From NCBI RefSeq assembly GCF_000968535.2, contig NC_016112.1:186001-250000 (forward strand): DNA of 64,000 nucleotides. The letters are read 5' to 3'. The position numbers were made by a program, and so were the translations under genes. The DNA comes from Methylotuvimicrobium alcaliphilum 20Z (GTDB taxonomy: Bacteria; Pseudomonadota; Gammaproteobacteria; Methylococcales; Methylomonadaceae). Shown piece after piece: positions 18,418 through 26,862 of the stretch. The notes under the pieces are model-generated. The model saw nothing but the letters and a program-made list of their open reading frames with translations, searched no databases and was not told the DNA's origin. Positions within the stretch are counted from its first letter, which is position 1. Each line of letters opens with the position of its first letter.

Positions 18418-19806
18418 CTAGTCCGTTATTATTTTCCCCGATTTTTGGCTTTTATGTTTAAAAAATTCTTGGCGCTTTTTTCTTACCGTATAAGGGATAT
18501 TCTTCTCCTCCCAGTGTGCTAGATCTACTTGAAATGCTTTATTTAATGCCTGGTCAATCACCGCTTCTTTTCGACTGCCACATAAAGCAGGAATCAATAG
18601 CACGGAGCGATTCATGTCGGCTTGCGGACTGCGTTCAAGCATGTATTTATAATTTCCAAACAGCGTTTCAATAATATCGCTACTGCTTAACAACGGCAGT
18701 TCGGTCAGCTCTGCTTGAATCTGCACATGCTTTTTTAACCAAGCTTGTAGGTGTGTTTTGACTTTAGAATTTCGCGGCAATGTTTTTGATAATTGGTAAC
18801 ATTGTTGGTAGGTGACTTTGTTAAGCCCTTTGTTTTTAATGATTTCCATCACCTCTGAGACTATTTTAGTCGTCAACGCGAAGCGCTCAATAAAGGGTTT
18901 CATCCGTAAAAAGCCCGGAAACACCGTCCGTAATTTAGCTAACACGCTGCCTTTCTTCGCGCCGCCTTTAACGGCAAAGACATCCAGCATTTTAGCCCCC
19001 CATTCACCGAGTTTACTGATGCTTTGAAAACGCCCTTTAGTCCGTAATTTAGGGGGTGTCAAACAGGCAAATTCTGTCTGTCTCAGGCATTTCGCACCTT
19101 GACCCAGTGCCGCAGTAAAGGCTTTATAATCCGCTGTTTTTTCAAATTGACTTTTCAGCGCGCTGGCCATGCAGTGACCGATGTCATCAATGACGGGCAC
19201 CGGTTTTTCTTGTTTGGCCGACCACTGTCGCACACCTTTTGCTAGCGTGTAGTCGCAGTCTTTAACAATCGCTTGAGGTACGCCGGCGATAGCAAAAATG
19301 TCCTCTAAGTCCTGGCAAACCGTCTGATGATTAACCGTTTCACGCACCTTAAGACCGATACATTCACAATCTTGCAATTGAATGGCGCTGCCGCGTTGGC
19401 ATAGAGACTGTGTTTTTACGCGGAGCACGACCAGTGCTTTTTTAGTCCCTATATCAATGGAGTAATCAATAATCGCAATCCAAGGCTCGCACGTTGGGCA
19501 CACTTGGCGCAGTAACCCTAAACCAACGCGCAAACTCCAGTTAATCACCGAAGTAAAATGTGGCGTCCACGGTAATTCAAGCGATGTTTGTGAATGAAAT
19601 AATTCAAGAATGCGCGGAACGCTACGAAAAGAAACCACCGCATCAAGCACGATAAGCACGCATAAAAGTCGCGTTTGCTGAGCTTGTGTTATGTCAATAA
19701 CCGTTGAAGTATTCGCGGGTACAACAGCAATATCCTGGGTTGCTAGGGTTGACTGATGCTCGAAGGTAATGTTTTTTTTGCTTCGACAAGCTGTTCTAAC
19801 TGGCAA
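18418..19806 (-). CDS. Transposase downstream frame (DDE catalytic part)
   Basis: This long frame has no convincing start of its own and is probably made by -1 frameshift from the upstream frame; the overlap is 64 bp. Likely acidic catalytic residues are IIDYSIDIGTKKALV, IVKDCDYTLAKGV and SSDIIETLFGNYKYMLER. A CxxC-like patch (VCPTCEPW) occurs near residue 105. I do not recognise the IS family, though similar transposases are common in methanotroph genomes. The frame is otherwise intact, so the element may be functional. Confidence 0.75.
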   Translation of the reverse strand: MPVRTACRSKKNITFEHQSTLATQDIAVVPANTSTVIDITQAQQTRLLCVLIVLDAVVSFRSVPRILELFHSQTSLELPWTPHFTSVINWSLRVGLGLLRQVCPTCEPWIAIIDYSIDIGTKKALVVLRVKTQSLCQRGSAIQLQDCECIGLKVRETVNHQTVCQDLEDIFAIAGVPQAIVKDCDYTLAKGVRQWSAKQEKPVPVIDDIGHCMASALKSQFEKTADYKAFTAALGQGAKCLRQTEFACLTPPKLRTKGRFQSISKLGEWGAKMLDVFAVKGGAKKGSVLAKLRTVFPGFLRMKPFIERFALTTKIVSEVMEIIKNKGLNKVTYQQCYQLSKTLPRNSKVKTHLQAWLKKHVQIQAELTELPLLSSSDIIETLFGNYKYMLERSPQADMNRSVLLIPALCGSRKEAVIDQALNKAFQVDLAHWEEKNIPYTVRKKRQEFFKHKSQKSGKIITD

Positions 19807-19943
19807 TTATTCCGTTTCAGTTCCGCTATTTTTTTCAAATGACGTTTTTGTGTTTTTCTAAGCTCACGAAGCTCAGCTGCGCGCTCAGTCGCTTTGTTTT
19901 TCCATTCATCGCGGCTGTTTAGTAGTTTTGACATTTGAAGCAT
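19743..19943 (-). CDS. Transposase upstream frame (coiled coil)
   Basis: The product has 66 residues, very rich in Lys, Arg and Glu (DEWKNKATERAAELRELRKT, KKIAELKRNNCQLEQLVEAK), a coiled coil. It ends shortly after the A8 run (19772-19779). At that run a -1 slip (A AAA AAA type) would join it to the larger frame, giving one transposase of about 520 residues. This resembles the orfA/orfB design of IS1- and IS3-like elements. Alone it may act as a regulator or DNA-binding part. Confidence 0.7.
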   Translation of the reverse strand: MLQMSKLLNSRDEWKNKATERAAELRELRKTQKRHLKKIAELKRNNCQLEQLVEAKKTLPSSISQP

Positions 19944-20237
19944 AGTATTTGGGGGATGGGTTAAAATAAGACCTATTTATACCGCATACAGCGATAATTT
20001 TAAATCCACAAGCTGAGGAAATAAAATCACTGTAAAGTGAACAATTATAAGCCATTCAGGTGTGCTTCTTTTAGCTAAGTCATTGATTAGTCGCTTTATG
20101 AGCAAAATAAAAGCGGCTTAAGCTGTCGTTTTGGTCAAACGATTGCGTCCAGAATGATTTTAAGTTATTGAATATTAATAAGGTATGTGATTTGATGCAT
20201 GCGTTTCGACAGCCTACGACCAAACCCTTTTTTTAAT

Positions 20238-20286
20238 TGGAGCCAATGGCGGGATTCGAACCCGCGACCTACTGATTACGAATCAG
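20238..20286 (-). repeat. attL: 49-bp copy of the tRNA-Thr 3' end
   Basis: From TGGAGCCAATGGCGGGATTC to GATTACGAATCAG it is identical to 25627-25675, covering the T-arm, acceptor 3' side, CCA and the 3' half of the anticodon arm. Downstream sequence diverges at once (CCCAATAAGG against TTGCTCTACC). Confidence 0.9.
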
Positions 20287-20458
20287 CCCAATAAGGTTTT
20301 AATTAGCGTTTTAAAATCCGGTACTTGCAGATATAAGCCTTAAAAATAAATAACTTGCGTCATTTCTTTGGTTTGCGCTAATATTCGTTGATATTCCATA
20401 AATCGCGTTTTCAGGTTGACCCGGGGTTTTTGGCCAAACAGTAATCAGGCGTTCCAAC

Positions 20459-21672
20459 ATGGAAAAGAGATTTAAATTTACGCAGCAGCGCATCGAAAAA
20501 TTACCGGTACCGGATAAAGGCCGTTTTGAATATTATGACACCGAAATTTCGAAACTGATATGCCGCGTATCGAGTACAGGAAATAAGTCTTTTGCCGTTT
20601 TGAAGAAAACCGACGAAGGCACGACTAAGCGCGTTACTTTGGGCAGGTTTCCTTCCATGCCGGTTGCACTGGCGAAGGAATTGGCACAATCGGCTTTAAC
20701 CGAAATAGCCAAGGGGGTTAATCCGACAGAAGAAAAACGAAAGCGTCGTTACCGGGCTATATCACTTGAGGGCTTACTTAACCAATATCTAGCCGATAAA
20801 AAAACTTACGTCCGAAAACAGTTATCGATTACCGCGAGAAGATCAGAACCGGCTTTAGTGACTGGCTCAAGATGCCGGTCAATAAAATCACTCGCGACAT
20901 GGTAAAAGCGCGCCGAAATGCGTTAGAGCATGGCGTAGATAACAAAATGCGTGTGTTGCGCCTGCTTATGAAATACGCACACAAAACACTGAAAGCAATC
21001 GATGATAACCCGGTTGACGTATTGACCGACGGCAAGTTATGGCAAAAGCCAAAACGCAAAACGCGCACGATACCAAGCGACAAATTGAAGTCTTGGTACG
21101 ATGCCGTACTGGGACTCGAACACGAAAAAGCCAAGGTTTATTTGCTGCTTTTGCTGCACACAGGGTTAAGGGATAAAGACGTTCGCTCACTCGAATGGCG
21201 GGACGTGGATTTTAAGAACGATTGCTTCCTCGTTCGCGACACTAAAAACCATACCGACTTCACCGCCTTCATTGCGCCGCAGATCAAACCGTACTTACGA
21301 GGTTTGCAGGCGTCTACCGGCCGTAATCGTTTCGTATTCCCCGGCGACGACCGCGAAGGCATGATGAACCAGCCGCGTAAGCAGATCAAAAAGGTAATCG
21401 ATCAATCCGGCGTCGAGTTCTCACCGCATGACCTGAAACGAACCTTTCTAACGATTGGCGAAGCGGCCATGATTCCATTCAGCCTACTCAAAGCGCTGGC
21501 GAACCACAAAACTGACAACGACGTGACCGGCGGTTATATCCACACCGAAGCCAAGACCCGCAAAGAGGCCACCTTTAAAATTGCCGACTACATTCACGAG
21601 ATCGTGACACCGGCAGACCACAACATCGTTTCACTACGAGGTGCAAAAAATGACAACGTTAAATCTAAATGA
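20459..21672 (+). pseudogene. Tyrosine recombinase integrase, frameshifted at an A4 run
   Basis: The first frame (20459 to about 20818) gives the N-terminal arm (FKFTQQRIEKLPVPDKGRFE, LGRFPSMPVALAKELA). The second (to 21672) gives VIDYREKIRTGFSDWLKMPV, then the catalytic domain with LHTGLRDKDVRSLEW (Arg), PHDLKRTF (HxxR), LANHKTDND (His) and GGYIH (Tyr). All catalytic residues are present. The break is at CGAAAACAG (A-run 20815-20818), where a missing A or a -1 slip would restore R-K-T-V-I-D-Y. The whole would be about 404 residues, normal for a P4-type integrase. It is either a pseudogene or uses slippage. It lies next to attL. Confidence 0.85.
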
Positions 21673-21877
21673 CGAGCTAATTAATGCCGTGAGGGTTATA
21701 GCCGACCGGCAGCACACCACACCCGAAAAGCTCATTCATGAGGCCCTACAAGGACTCATTGAAGACTATCACGACATACAGTCCGCTGAAGCTGCATTGA
21801 AGCGAATCGAAAGCGGAGAAGATCGCACTTACACACTGGATGAGGCTAGGGCGTATCTCAATGAATTGGACAGTTGA
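21650..21877 (+). CDS. RHH-type antitoxin
   Basis: The product has 75 residues. The N-terminus MTTLNLNDELINAVRVIADR is the strand-helix of ribbon-helix-helix proteins and the acidic C-terminus (SGEDRTYTLDEARAYLNELD) is the part that wraps a ParE/RelE toxin. GAGGTG lies 6 bases before ATG 21650. It overlaps the integrase end by 23 bp and the toxin start by 17 bp. It should neutralise the next gene's product and repress the pair's promoter. Confidence 0.85.
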   Translation: MTTLNLNDELINAVRVIADRQHTTPEKLIHEALQGLIEDYHDIQSAEAALKRIESGEDRTYTLDEARAYLNELDS

Positions 21878-22127
21878 ATTATCCAAACCGGCGCTTAAGC
21901 AGCTTGGCAAGATCAACAAGACCGAGCGTGAATCTATTTGGCGGTTTATCAAGGAAACCTTGCCGAATCAACATAACCCACGGCAAACCGGACGCGCCCT
22001 GCAAGGCAGTTTAAAGGGATTGTGGCGTTACCGTGTCGGCAATTATCGATTGGTTTGTCAGATCAAAGACAACGAGGTCTTGATTCTGGTTTTGGAAATA
22101 GGACACCGCAAAAACATCTATCAATAA
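21861..22127 (+). CDS. RelE/ParE-family toxin
   Basis: The product has 88 residues: MNWTVELSKPALKQLGKINK at the start, LQGSLKGLWRYRVGNYRLVC in the centre and VLEIGHRKNIYQ at the end. The G-L-W-R-Y-R-V-G-x-Y-R-L pattern and terminal H-R-x-x-x-Y are typical of RelE-type mRNA interferases. It is translated from within the antitoxin gene, so the two are coupled. Such pairs stabilise mobile islands. Confidence 0.88.
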   Translation: MNWTVELSKPALKQLGKINKTERESIWRFIKETLPNQHNPRQTGRALQGSLKGLWRYRVGNYRLVCQIKDNEVLILVLEIGHRKNIYQ

Positions 22128-22227
22128 CCCAGTTTGCCAAGCCTAGGTCCGTACACCCGAAAGCCGGATTCGTCACCCGGTTAGGCTTGGCTCCCTTCTG
22201 ACGGCACACTTTGACGAGGTGCAAACA

Positions 22228-23061
22228 ATGGGCATTCCACCCATAGCGGCAGCGATTCTAAGCGATTCAAGCCGCTGGCTAATCCGCGATAGAGCAATTG
22301 TTTATCGCTTAAACAGTCCGAAATACAATAAAGACGCTTTATGTTTGGCGTTGTCAAAAGTAGATCAGGCGATTGCTAAAAACACCCTAGCGCCTTGCGA
22401 GCGGCAATGGGGGTTATTGCTTGATTACTTGGTGTTTTCGGTTGCAACATACCATGAAGCAAAAAAAGGCTCAGAAGATACCCCACCCACCAAAAGAAGG
22501 AGCGACTATCAGACCTTGACCAATCAAATGCGCGACGTTGCAGAGATGGCGGGTAAGCTAGCCGAGAAGATTAAATCTATTGGTGAATTGGCCGAACAAT
22601 TCGACCCCGCCGATATTGCCGATATCGATGTTCCAGTAAACCCGCTGCAATGGCTAAACGATACCGTTTATCTTAAAACGGTCGATTCAGAAGCCCGTGA
22701 GAGGTATAAGGGGTGGATACAAGCCGATGTTGAACGATTGGCTTATTTAGGTTGTAAATACGTGCCGACGATCAGCGACATGCTAACAGAGCTATCTAAT
22801 CGGTATCAGCACTCTTGGGAAGCGTCCCAAAGCAGCAATACCCCGATCAAATCCCCCAAAAGCCGTTACAACGATTTCCTTTCCCATTTCTTTTCAGAGC
22901 TTCACCGCGAAGCGAAACGAAATCAATTACCCGAACAATTGCTATTGAACGGCAAAGGGTTAAGTCTCCCGGAATGGGCCGATATCTTAGGGTGTGCGCT
23001 GGATGAGCAGGATTTTAAAGATCAAAATCTCAAGGATTTTATGCGCCGAAAATCGCAATAG
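22228..23061 (+). CDS. Hypothetical island protein
   Basis: This 277-residue protein has a DEAD-end recognition for me: no family I can name. It is soluble, helical and charged, with a central predicted coiled coil (MRDVAEMAGKLAEKIKSIGE) and a Lys-rich C-terminus. GAGGTG precedes ATG 22228 by 5-6 bases, the same signal used by the antitoxin, which supports this start. Its position between toxin and replication-like gene suggests a role in island maintenance or packaging, but nothing in the sequence proves it. Confidence 0.7.
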   Translation: MGIPPIAAAILSDSSRWLIRDRAIVYRLNSPKYNKDALCLALSKVDQAIAKNTLAPCERQWGLLLDYLVFSVATYHEAKKGSEDTPPTKRRSDYQTLTNQMRDVAEMAGKLAEKIKSIGELAEQFDPADIADIDVPVNPLQWLNDTVYLKTVDSEARERYKGWIQADVERLAYLGCKYVPTISDMLTELSNRYQHSWEASQSSNTPIKSPKSRYNDFLSHFFSELHREAKRNQLPEQLLLNGKGLSLPEWADILGCALDEQDFKDQNLKDFMRRKSQ

Positions 23062-23537
23062 TGGAAATTGCCCTTCATTTTTCTTTTAACTTTCCACTGA
23101 ATTGTGAAACCGTTTTCTTCAAAATCTGCCCATCATCAATAAATACAGGGTTATAGAGATGGGCGCACACACAATTCAAAACATTTCTTTGCTGGACGAT
23201 GTCCTTATAGACACAGAAACGACATCAAAATTAATCGGAATTCCCGCATCCACAGAAAAGTGATAAACGAACTTGAGGCGTTAGAGTTTTTCAAAAGAAT
23301 TTCGGAGTTAGGGAAGCGAAATCGATATGTTTTGAACCTGGAAAAGCTACAAGAGTTATCCACAACACAGGGCATTATTTCACCCCTGGCCGAAAACAAG
23401 ACCCCTGTCATTGAAGGTCAAACCCCTGTCATTGAGGGTCAAAACCCCTGTCATGAGGACACCCAAACAGAAAAACAAAAAGAACAAAAACGCGCACGCG
23501 CGAGAAAACACCCCGTCACAAGCTCAGGGGTGAACCC

Positions 23538-24969
23538 CATAAGCGCCAACTTAAGACGCAAGGCATTGATTCACAGTTGAAAAATCAAGATGTGGCCACA
23601 ACATAGAGTATTTTTACCGACGAAAGTGAAAATCCCTATGAAGCAGCCACAGCTAACAGATACCCTTTTTGATGACTTTTTGCAAGAGCTTCCAGCAGAT
23701 TTCCAGGAGCAGGCCTATGAATTACAGGCGTTTGCACGGGCACGGAAAATCCGATCACCGTTGCAATTATTACAGTTAGTCCTGTTGTATTGCGGACTGG
23801 ACTTGTCGTTGCGCAGCTGTGCCGGCGAAGTTGCCAAGCTTCAAGGCTATTTGAGCGACACGGCGGTGACCAAGCGACTGGCGGCCTGCGTGGCGTGGAT
23901 CAAGTCGTTACTGAAGCGTGTGTTCGGATTGGATAAACAGATTAACAATGGCTCCTTGAATTTCATTGTGATTGACGGTTCGACCGTGCAAGAACCCGGC
24001 GCGAAAGAAACAACGTATCGCTTGCATGTGGCGATCGACTTGATGAGCTTGACACTTCGCGAGGTCAACGTCACGACCGATAAAGTCGGCGAGAGCTTGG
24101 ATCACTATCAGTTGACTGCAGGTGATGTCGCGTTGCTTGATCGAGGCTACAACCAACCGAAGTCTTTAGTCCCGGTCATTGATCGCGGCGGCCACGTCGT
24201 GCTGCGCTACAATCCACACAGCATGACCCTTTACGAACGGTGCAACGAACCGAAAGGTGTTAAAATCGATTGGGAACAGCGCATACGCGATTTGAATGGT
24301 CAGCCGGGTGCGATACCCGTTTATCTGTGCCATCAAGACAAACGTATTGAAGGCGTGGTGCATGCGATGCCGTTACCGCCGGAACAGGCGGCGCAAGCAC
24401 GCCGCAAAGCGAAACAACGCGCGCGTGATAAAGGTCGCACGGCGAGCCAAAAGACCTTGATGCTGAGCGGCTGGGTGTTGATTTTTACTTCGCTCCCCGA
24501 AGCGCTGCTCGACACGAAATCAATCGCTGAGCTCTACCGGGTTCGCTGGCAAGTGGAGCTGGTCATAAAGCGGCTAAAGAGCTTGCTTGATATCGACCGG
24601 CTACGCGCCCGAAAAGACAGCAAGCTGGCGGATTTATATTTGCATGGCAAGTTACTGTTTGCTGCAGTGACTCAAAAAATAGCGCAGCGCCGATTCGGCC
24701 GGGCGGCCACCACAATGGACGGTGATCGTTCGATTACCCATTGGCGTTTATGGCGCACGATCGCCAATGAGATCAAGGCAGGACTTACGGCTTGTTTTCC
24801 AATAAATAAGCGATTTATCGATGACTGCACAAAAAGCCTCTATGAGCGTCCGCGCAAGAGAAAGCTTCAGGGTTTGCCGGGGCGTGTTTTGGAGCTCATT
24901 ATTGAAGGTCGGGGAGGTGGCGTTAGTCTTACTTAATCAAATACTTAGATTCTTAAGTTGGCGCTTATG
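23538..24969 (+). mobile_element. IS4-family insertion sequence with 11-bp target duplication
   Basis: Ends are CATAAGCGCCAACTTAAG (23538) and CTTAAGTTGGCGCTTATG (to 24969), 18-bp perfect inverted repeats. GGGGTGAACCC flanks both sides (23527-23537 and 24970-24980). The element is 1432 bp with one transposase gene. Two miniature derivatives lie at 13243-13419 and 56948-57123. Confidence 0.92.
23638..24936 (+). CDS. IS4-family DDE transposase
   Basis: Counted from ATG 23638 (MKQPQLTDTLFDDFLQELP) the protein has 432 residues. The catalytic acids are in FIVIDGSTVQEPGAK, VALLDRGYNQPK and YRVRWQVELVIKRLK. The last fits Y-(2)-R-(3)-E-(6)-K, the signature of the IS4 family. The gene is intact and fills the element between its inverted ends. 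Upstream in-frame starts exist (for example 23590), but the family's proteins normally begin near the chosen methionine. Confidence 0.92.
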   Translation: MKQPQLTDTLFDDFLQELPADFQEQAYELQAFARARKIRSPLQLLQLVLLYCGLDLSLRSCAGEVAKLQGYLSDTAVTKRLAACVAWIKSLLKRVFGLDKQINNGSLNFIVIDGSTVQEPGAKETTYRLHVAIDLMSLTLREVNVTTDKVGESLDHYQLTAGDVALLDRGYNQPKSLVPVIDRGGHVVLRYNPHSMTLYERCNEPKGVKIDWEQRIRDLNGQPGAIPVYLCHQDKRIEGVVHAMPLPPEQAAQARRKAKQRARDKGRTASQKTLMLSGWVLIFTSLPEALLDTKSIAELYRVRWQVELVIKRLKSLLDIDRLRARKDSKLADLYLHGKLLFAAVTQKIAQRRFGRAATTMDGDRSITHWRLWRTIANEIKAGLTACFPINKRFIDDCTKSLYERPRKRKLQGLPGRVLELIIEGRGGGVSLT

Positions 24970-25100
24970 GGGGTGAACCCTGGACAGTGGAACGACAACG
25001 CAAGCTTTCGGCCGTACACACCGGCAGCAATGCCCAAAGCCGAACGCAAAACCGTTACCGGAGAATTGCGGTCGATCAAGTCAATTTTGGGGGCAAGACC

Positions 25101-25421
25101 ATGATTGCTAAAACCATCGGCATTGCAGGAAAACAACCGAAGCTTTCACCTGAGCAATACCAAGACTTCGCCAGTCGATTGAAAAAGGCGGCTGAAGCAT
25201 TGGACCCGACCGAACGAGAATCGATCATGAGAACGGCGTTATTGTGCGACTTGATCGCATTGGTTGTTCGACTGAACCCAAAGCATAAGCCACCACTGTT
25301 CGAATTACTGAAAAACGGCAAGGTAATAGCCTATTGCAATGTTTCGGCGCTGAGCGGCGATGATTTGGGCGTATTCATGGAAGCGGGGTATTCGTTCCGG
25401 TCCGGCAAGCTGGAAATCTGA
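25101..25421 (+). CDS. Small hypothetical island protein
   Basis: The product has 106 residues (MIAKTIGIAGKQPKLSPEQY at the start, ALSGDDLGVFMEAGYSFRSG near the end). It is soluble and mostly helical. ATG 25101 overlaps the stop of the interrupted upstream gene (ATGA), so the two were translationally coupled before the IS entered. I do not recognise the family. It is the last gene of the island. Confidence 0.65.
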   Translation: MIAKTIGIAGKQPKLSPEQYQDFASRLKKAAEALDPTERESIMRTALLCDLIALVVRLNPKHKPPLFELLKNGKVIAYCNVSALSGDDLGVFMEAGYSFRSGKLEI

Positions 25422-25438
25422 ACGATACGGATGTTGGC

Positions 25439-25462
25439 AAATACGTCACGCGTGACGTATTT
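25439..25462. promoter_or_regulatory. Perfect 24-bp palindrome
   Basis: AAATACGTCACG is followed directly by CGTGACGTATTT with no spacer. It lies 17 bp after the last island gene and 29 bp before its terminator. Its length and symmetry fit a dimeric protein's operator, or a nick/origin site; it is not a terminator because it has no loop or T-run. Confidence 0.5.
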
Positions 25463-25490
25463 GATAAAAACGGATGCAGCAATCGAATCA

Positions 25491-25519
25491 AGGCCGGGCA
25501 TTGCCCCGGCTTTTTTTTG
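25491..25519 (+). terminator. Rho-independent terminator of the island genes
   Basis: AGGCCGGGC and GCCCCGGCTTTTTTTT form a GC-rich hairpin with a run of eight T. It ends plus-strand transcription before attR. Confidence 0.85.
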
Positions 25520-25583
25520 CGTTCGCTAGTATTTAATAACTTTCTGTAAACACCGTTTCGAGGTTGACCCGTAAATTACAGGC

Positions 25584-25619
25584 AATAAAAAAGGGCTTAG
25601 ATTTTAGTCTAAGCCCTTG
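25584..25619 (-). terminator. Terminator of tRNA-Thr supplied by the island
   Basis: On the minus strand AAGGGCTTAGACT and AATCTAAGCCCTT pair and are followed by TTTTTATT. It lies 8 bp beyond the tRNA 3' end and replaces the original terminator displaced to 18.4/20.2 kb. Confidence 0.8.
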
Positions 25620-25626
25620 ATTTATC

Positions 25627-25702
<76 letters not shown>

Positions 25703-26001
25703 AATTCTGCGGCGGATTTTAATCAATTTCATGATCTTCTGACAAGGAACTGAATTTATTTAAAAAATATTCGAATAGATCGACTAAGCATTTGCTTGGA
25801 ATGCAAACAGATCTTTGAAACTAACGGATAAAAATTTCGGCGTTGTCGCAGTCATCGAATGCAGTTAAGACCTCATCGAGAACCAATTGTTCAGATTTGA
25901 AATGCTGACTTCTATCTGATCGAAAAGACGTTTAATAACGGCCTCGACAGACATACTTCGCACCTAGGCTGTCGAAATTAACCGATTTTCAGGTCAGAAA
26001 A
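25703..26001. other. Intergenic, one stray IS end
   Basis: No gene is seen. TAGGCTGTCGAAA at about 25973-25985 equals the right end of the IS at 18398-20216, suggesting a past insertion or deletion here. The ISL3 element's own left end is missing, which fits a deletion. Confidence 0.45.
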
Positions 26002-26862
26002 AATGACATATACCGAGGTGCGTATCGCGCACCTTTCCACTGTGCCGAATCGACGAGATAAAAAAGGGGTGTCGCCAATGCGGTCGAACGATCGACAAAT
26101 TTCACGGTTACGGCAAAGTCATTACGTTACGGCATTTGCCCATCTTTGATCGTCCGGTTTGGATTCGCATCAGACCGAAGCGTTTTCAATGCTCCTACTG
26201 TGACAAAGGGCCGACCACGTCCCAGCGCTGCGAGTGGTATGAGCCCCATACTAAGGCCTATGAAAATTGGATTCCACGCGAGTTGGTTAATAGCACGCTC
26301 AGTGACGTCAGCCTGAAACAGAACCTGAGTGTCGAGTGTATTGAGGGCATCCTGGATCGTCATATTCGTCGGCAAGTGGACTGGTCAGCGGTACCCCGCT
26401 TGGAATTGCTCGGCATTGACGAAATCGCCTTGAAGAAAGGGCATAAGGATTTTATCGTCATCGTGTCGGGACTGACGGCGCAGCGTGAGAAATATATCTT
26501 AGCAGTGTTACCGGATCGCAAAAAAGAGACGGTCAAGACCTTTTTAAAGACGCTGCCGCCTTGTCAATGCCAAAGCATTCGCCAAGTCTGCATCGACATG
26601 AACGAAGGCTATGGCAATGCGGTTCTAGAAACCCTGCCCAAGGCTCAGGTCGTGGTCGATCGCTTCCATGTTGCCAAACATTATCGTGACTGCGCCGATA
26701 AAGCGCGCAAAACCGAAATGAAGCGTCTGAAAAAGACACTGCCGGAGTGTTAATGGTCAATTAAACTGAGCCAGAAATGGCCAACAATTTTGAGCCACTT
26801 TTTCAGACTTTATTTATACCAATAAATCTGACAGAGTCCCTGAATTTTTTCCAGGGAGCGTC

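Larger units (their letters stand above)
18398..20216 (-). mobile_element. 1.8-kb insertion sequence of unassigned family
   Basis: Ends are TAGCCTGTCGAAAG (18398) and TTTCGACAGCCTA (to 20216), imperfect inverted repeats of about 13 bp. Flanks are CGACCAAAC at 18389-18397 and at 20217-20225, a perfect 9-bp target duplication. It carries two overlapping frames joined by an A8 run. A similar end, TAGGCTGTCGAAA, occurs alone near 25973. Confidence 0.85.
18368..20234 (-). terminator. Old tRNA-Thr terminator, split by an insertion sequence
   Basis: Joining 18368-18397 to 20226-20234 gives AAAAAAGGG, GGTC, GACC and CCCTTTTTT arms, a hairpin with T-runs on both strands. It sits just beyond the attL copy of the tRNA-Thr 3' end, where the terminator of the unoccupied tRNA gene would be. 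An IS has inserted in its loop side. Confidence 0.6.
23159..25104 (+). pseudogene. Replication-like winged-helix gene, frameshifted and split by an IS
   Basis: 23159-23259 encodes LLDDVLIDTETTSKLIGIPA, then a shift at GAAAAGTG (A-run 23256-23259) continues with VINELEALEFFKRISELGKR, together one winged-helix domain. A repeated TPVIEGQ motif and a basic stretch (KEQKRARARKHP) follow. The IS4-like element interrupts codon frame after SSGVNP; removing it and one 11-bp duplication restores the frame (GQWNDNASFRPYTPAAMPKA) to TGA at 25102-25104. That stop overlaps the next ATG. It resembles phage or plasmid replication initiator N-domains; the exact role is inferred. Confidence 0.6.

Noticed and set aside
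24945-25136. Minus-strand frame at the right end of the IS4-like element
   Set aside because: It crosses the IS border and the target duplication, so it cannot be an old gene.
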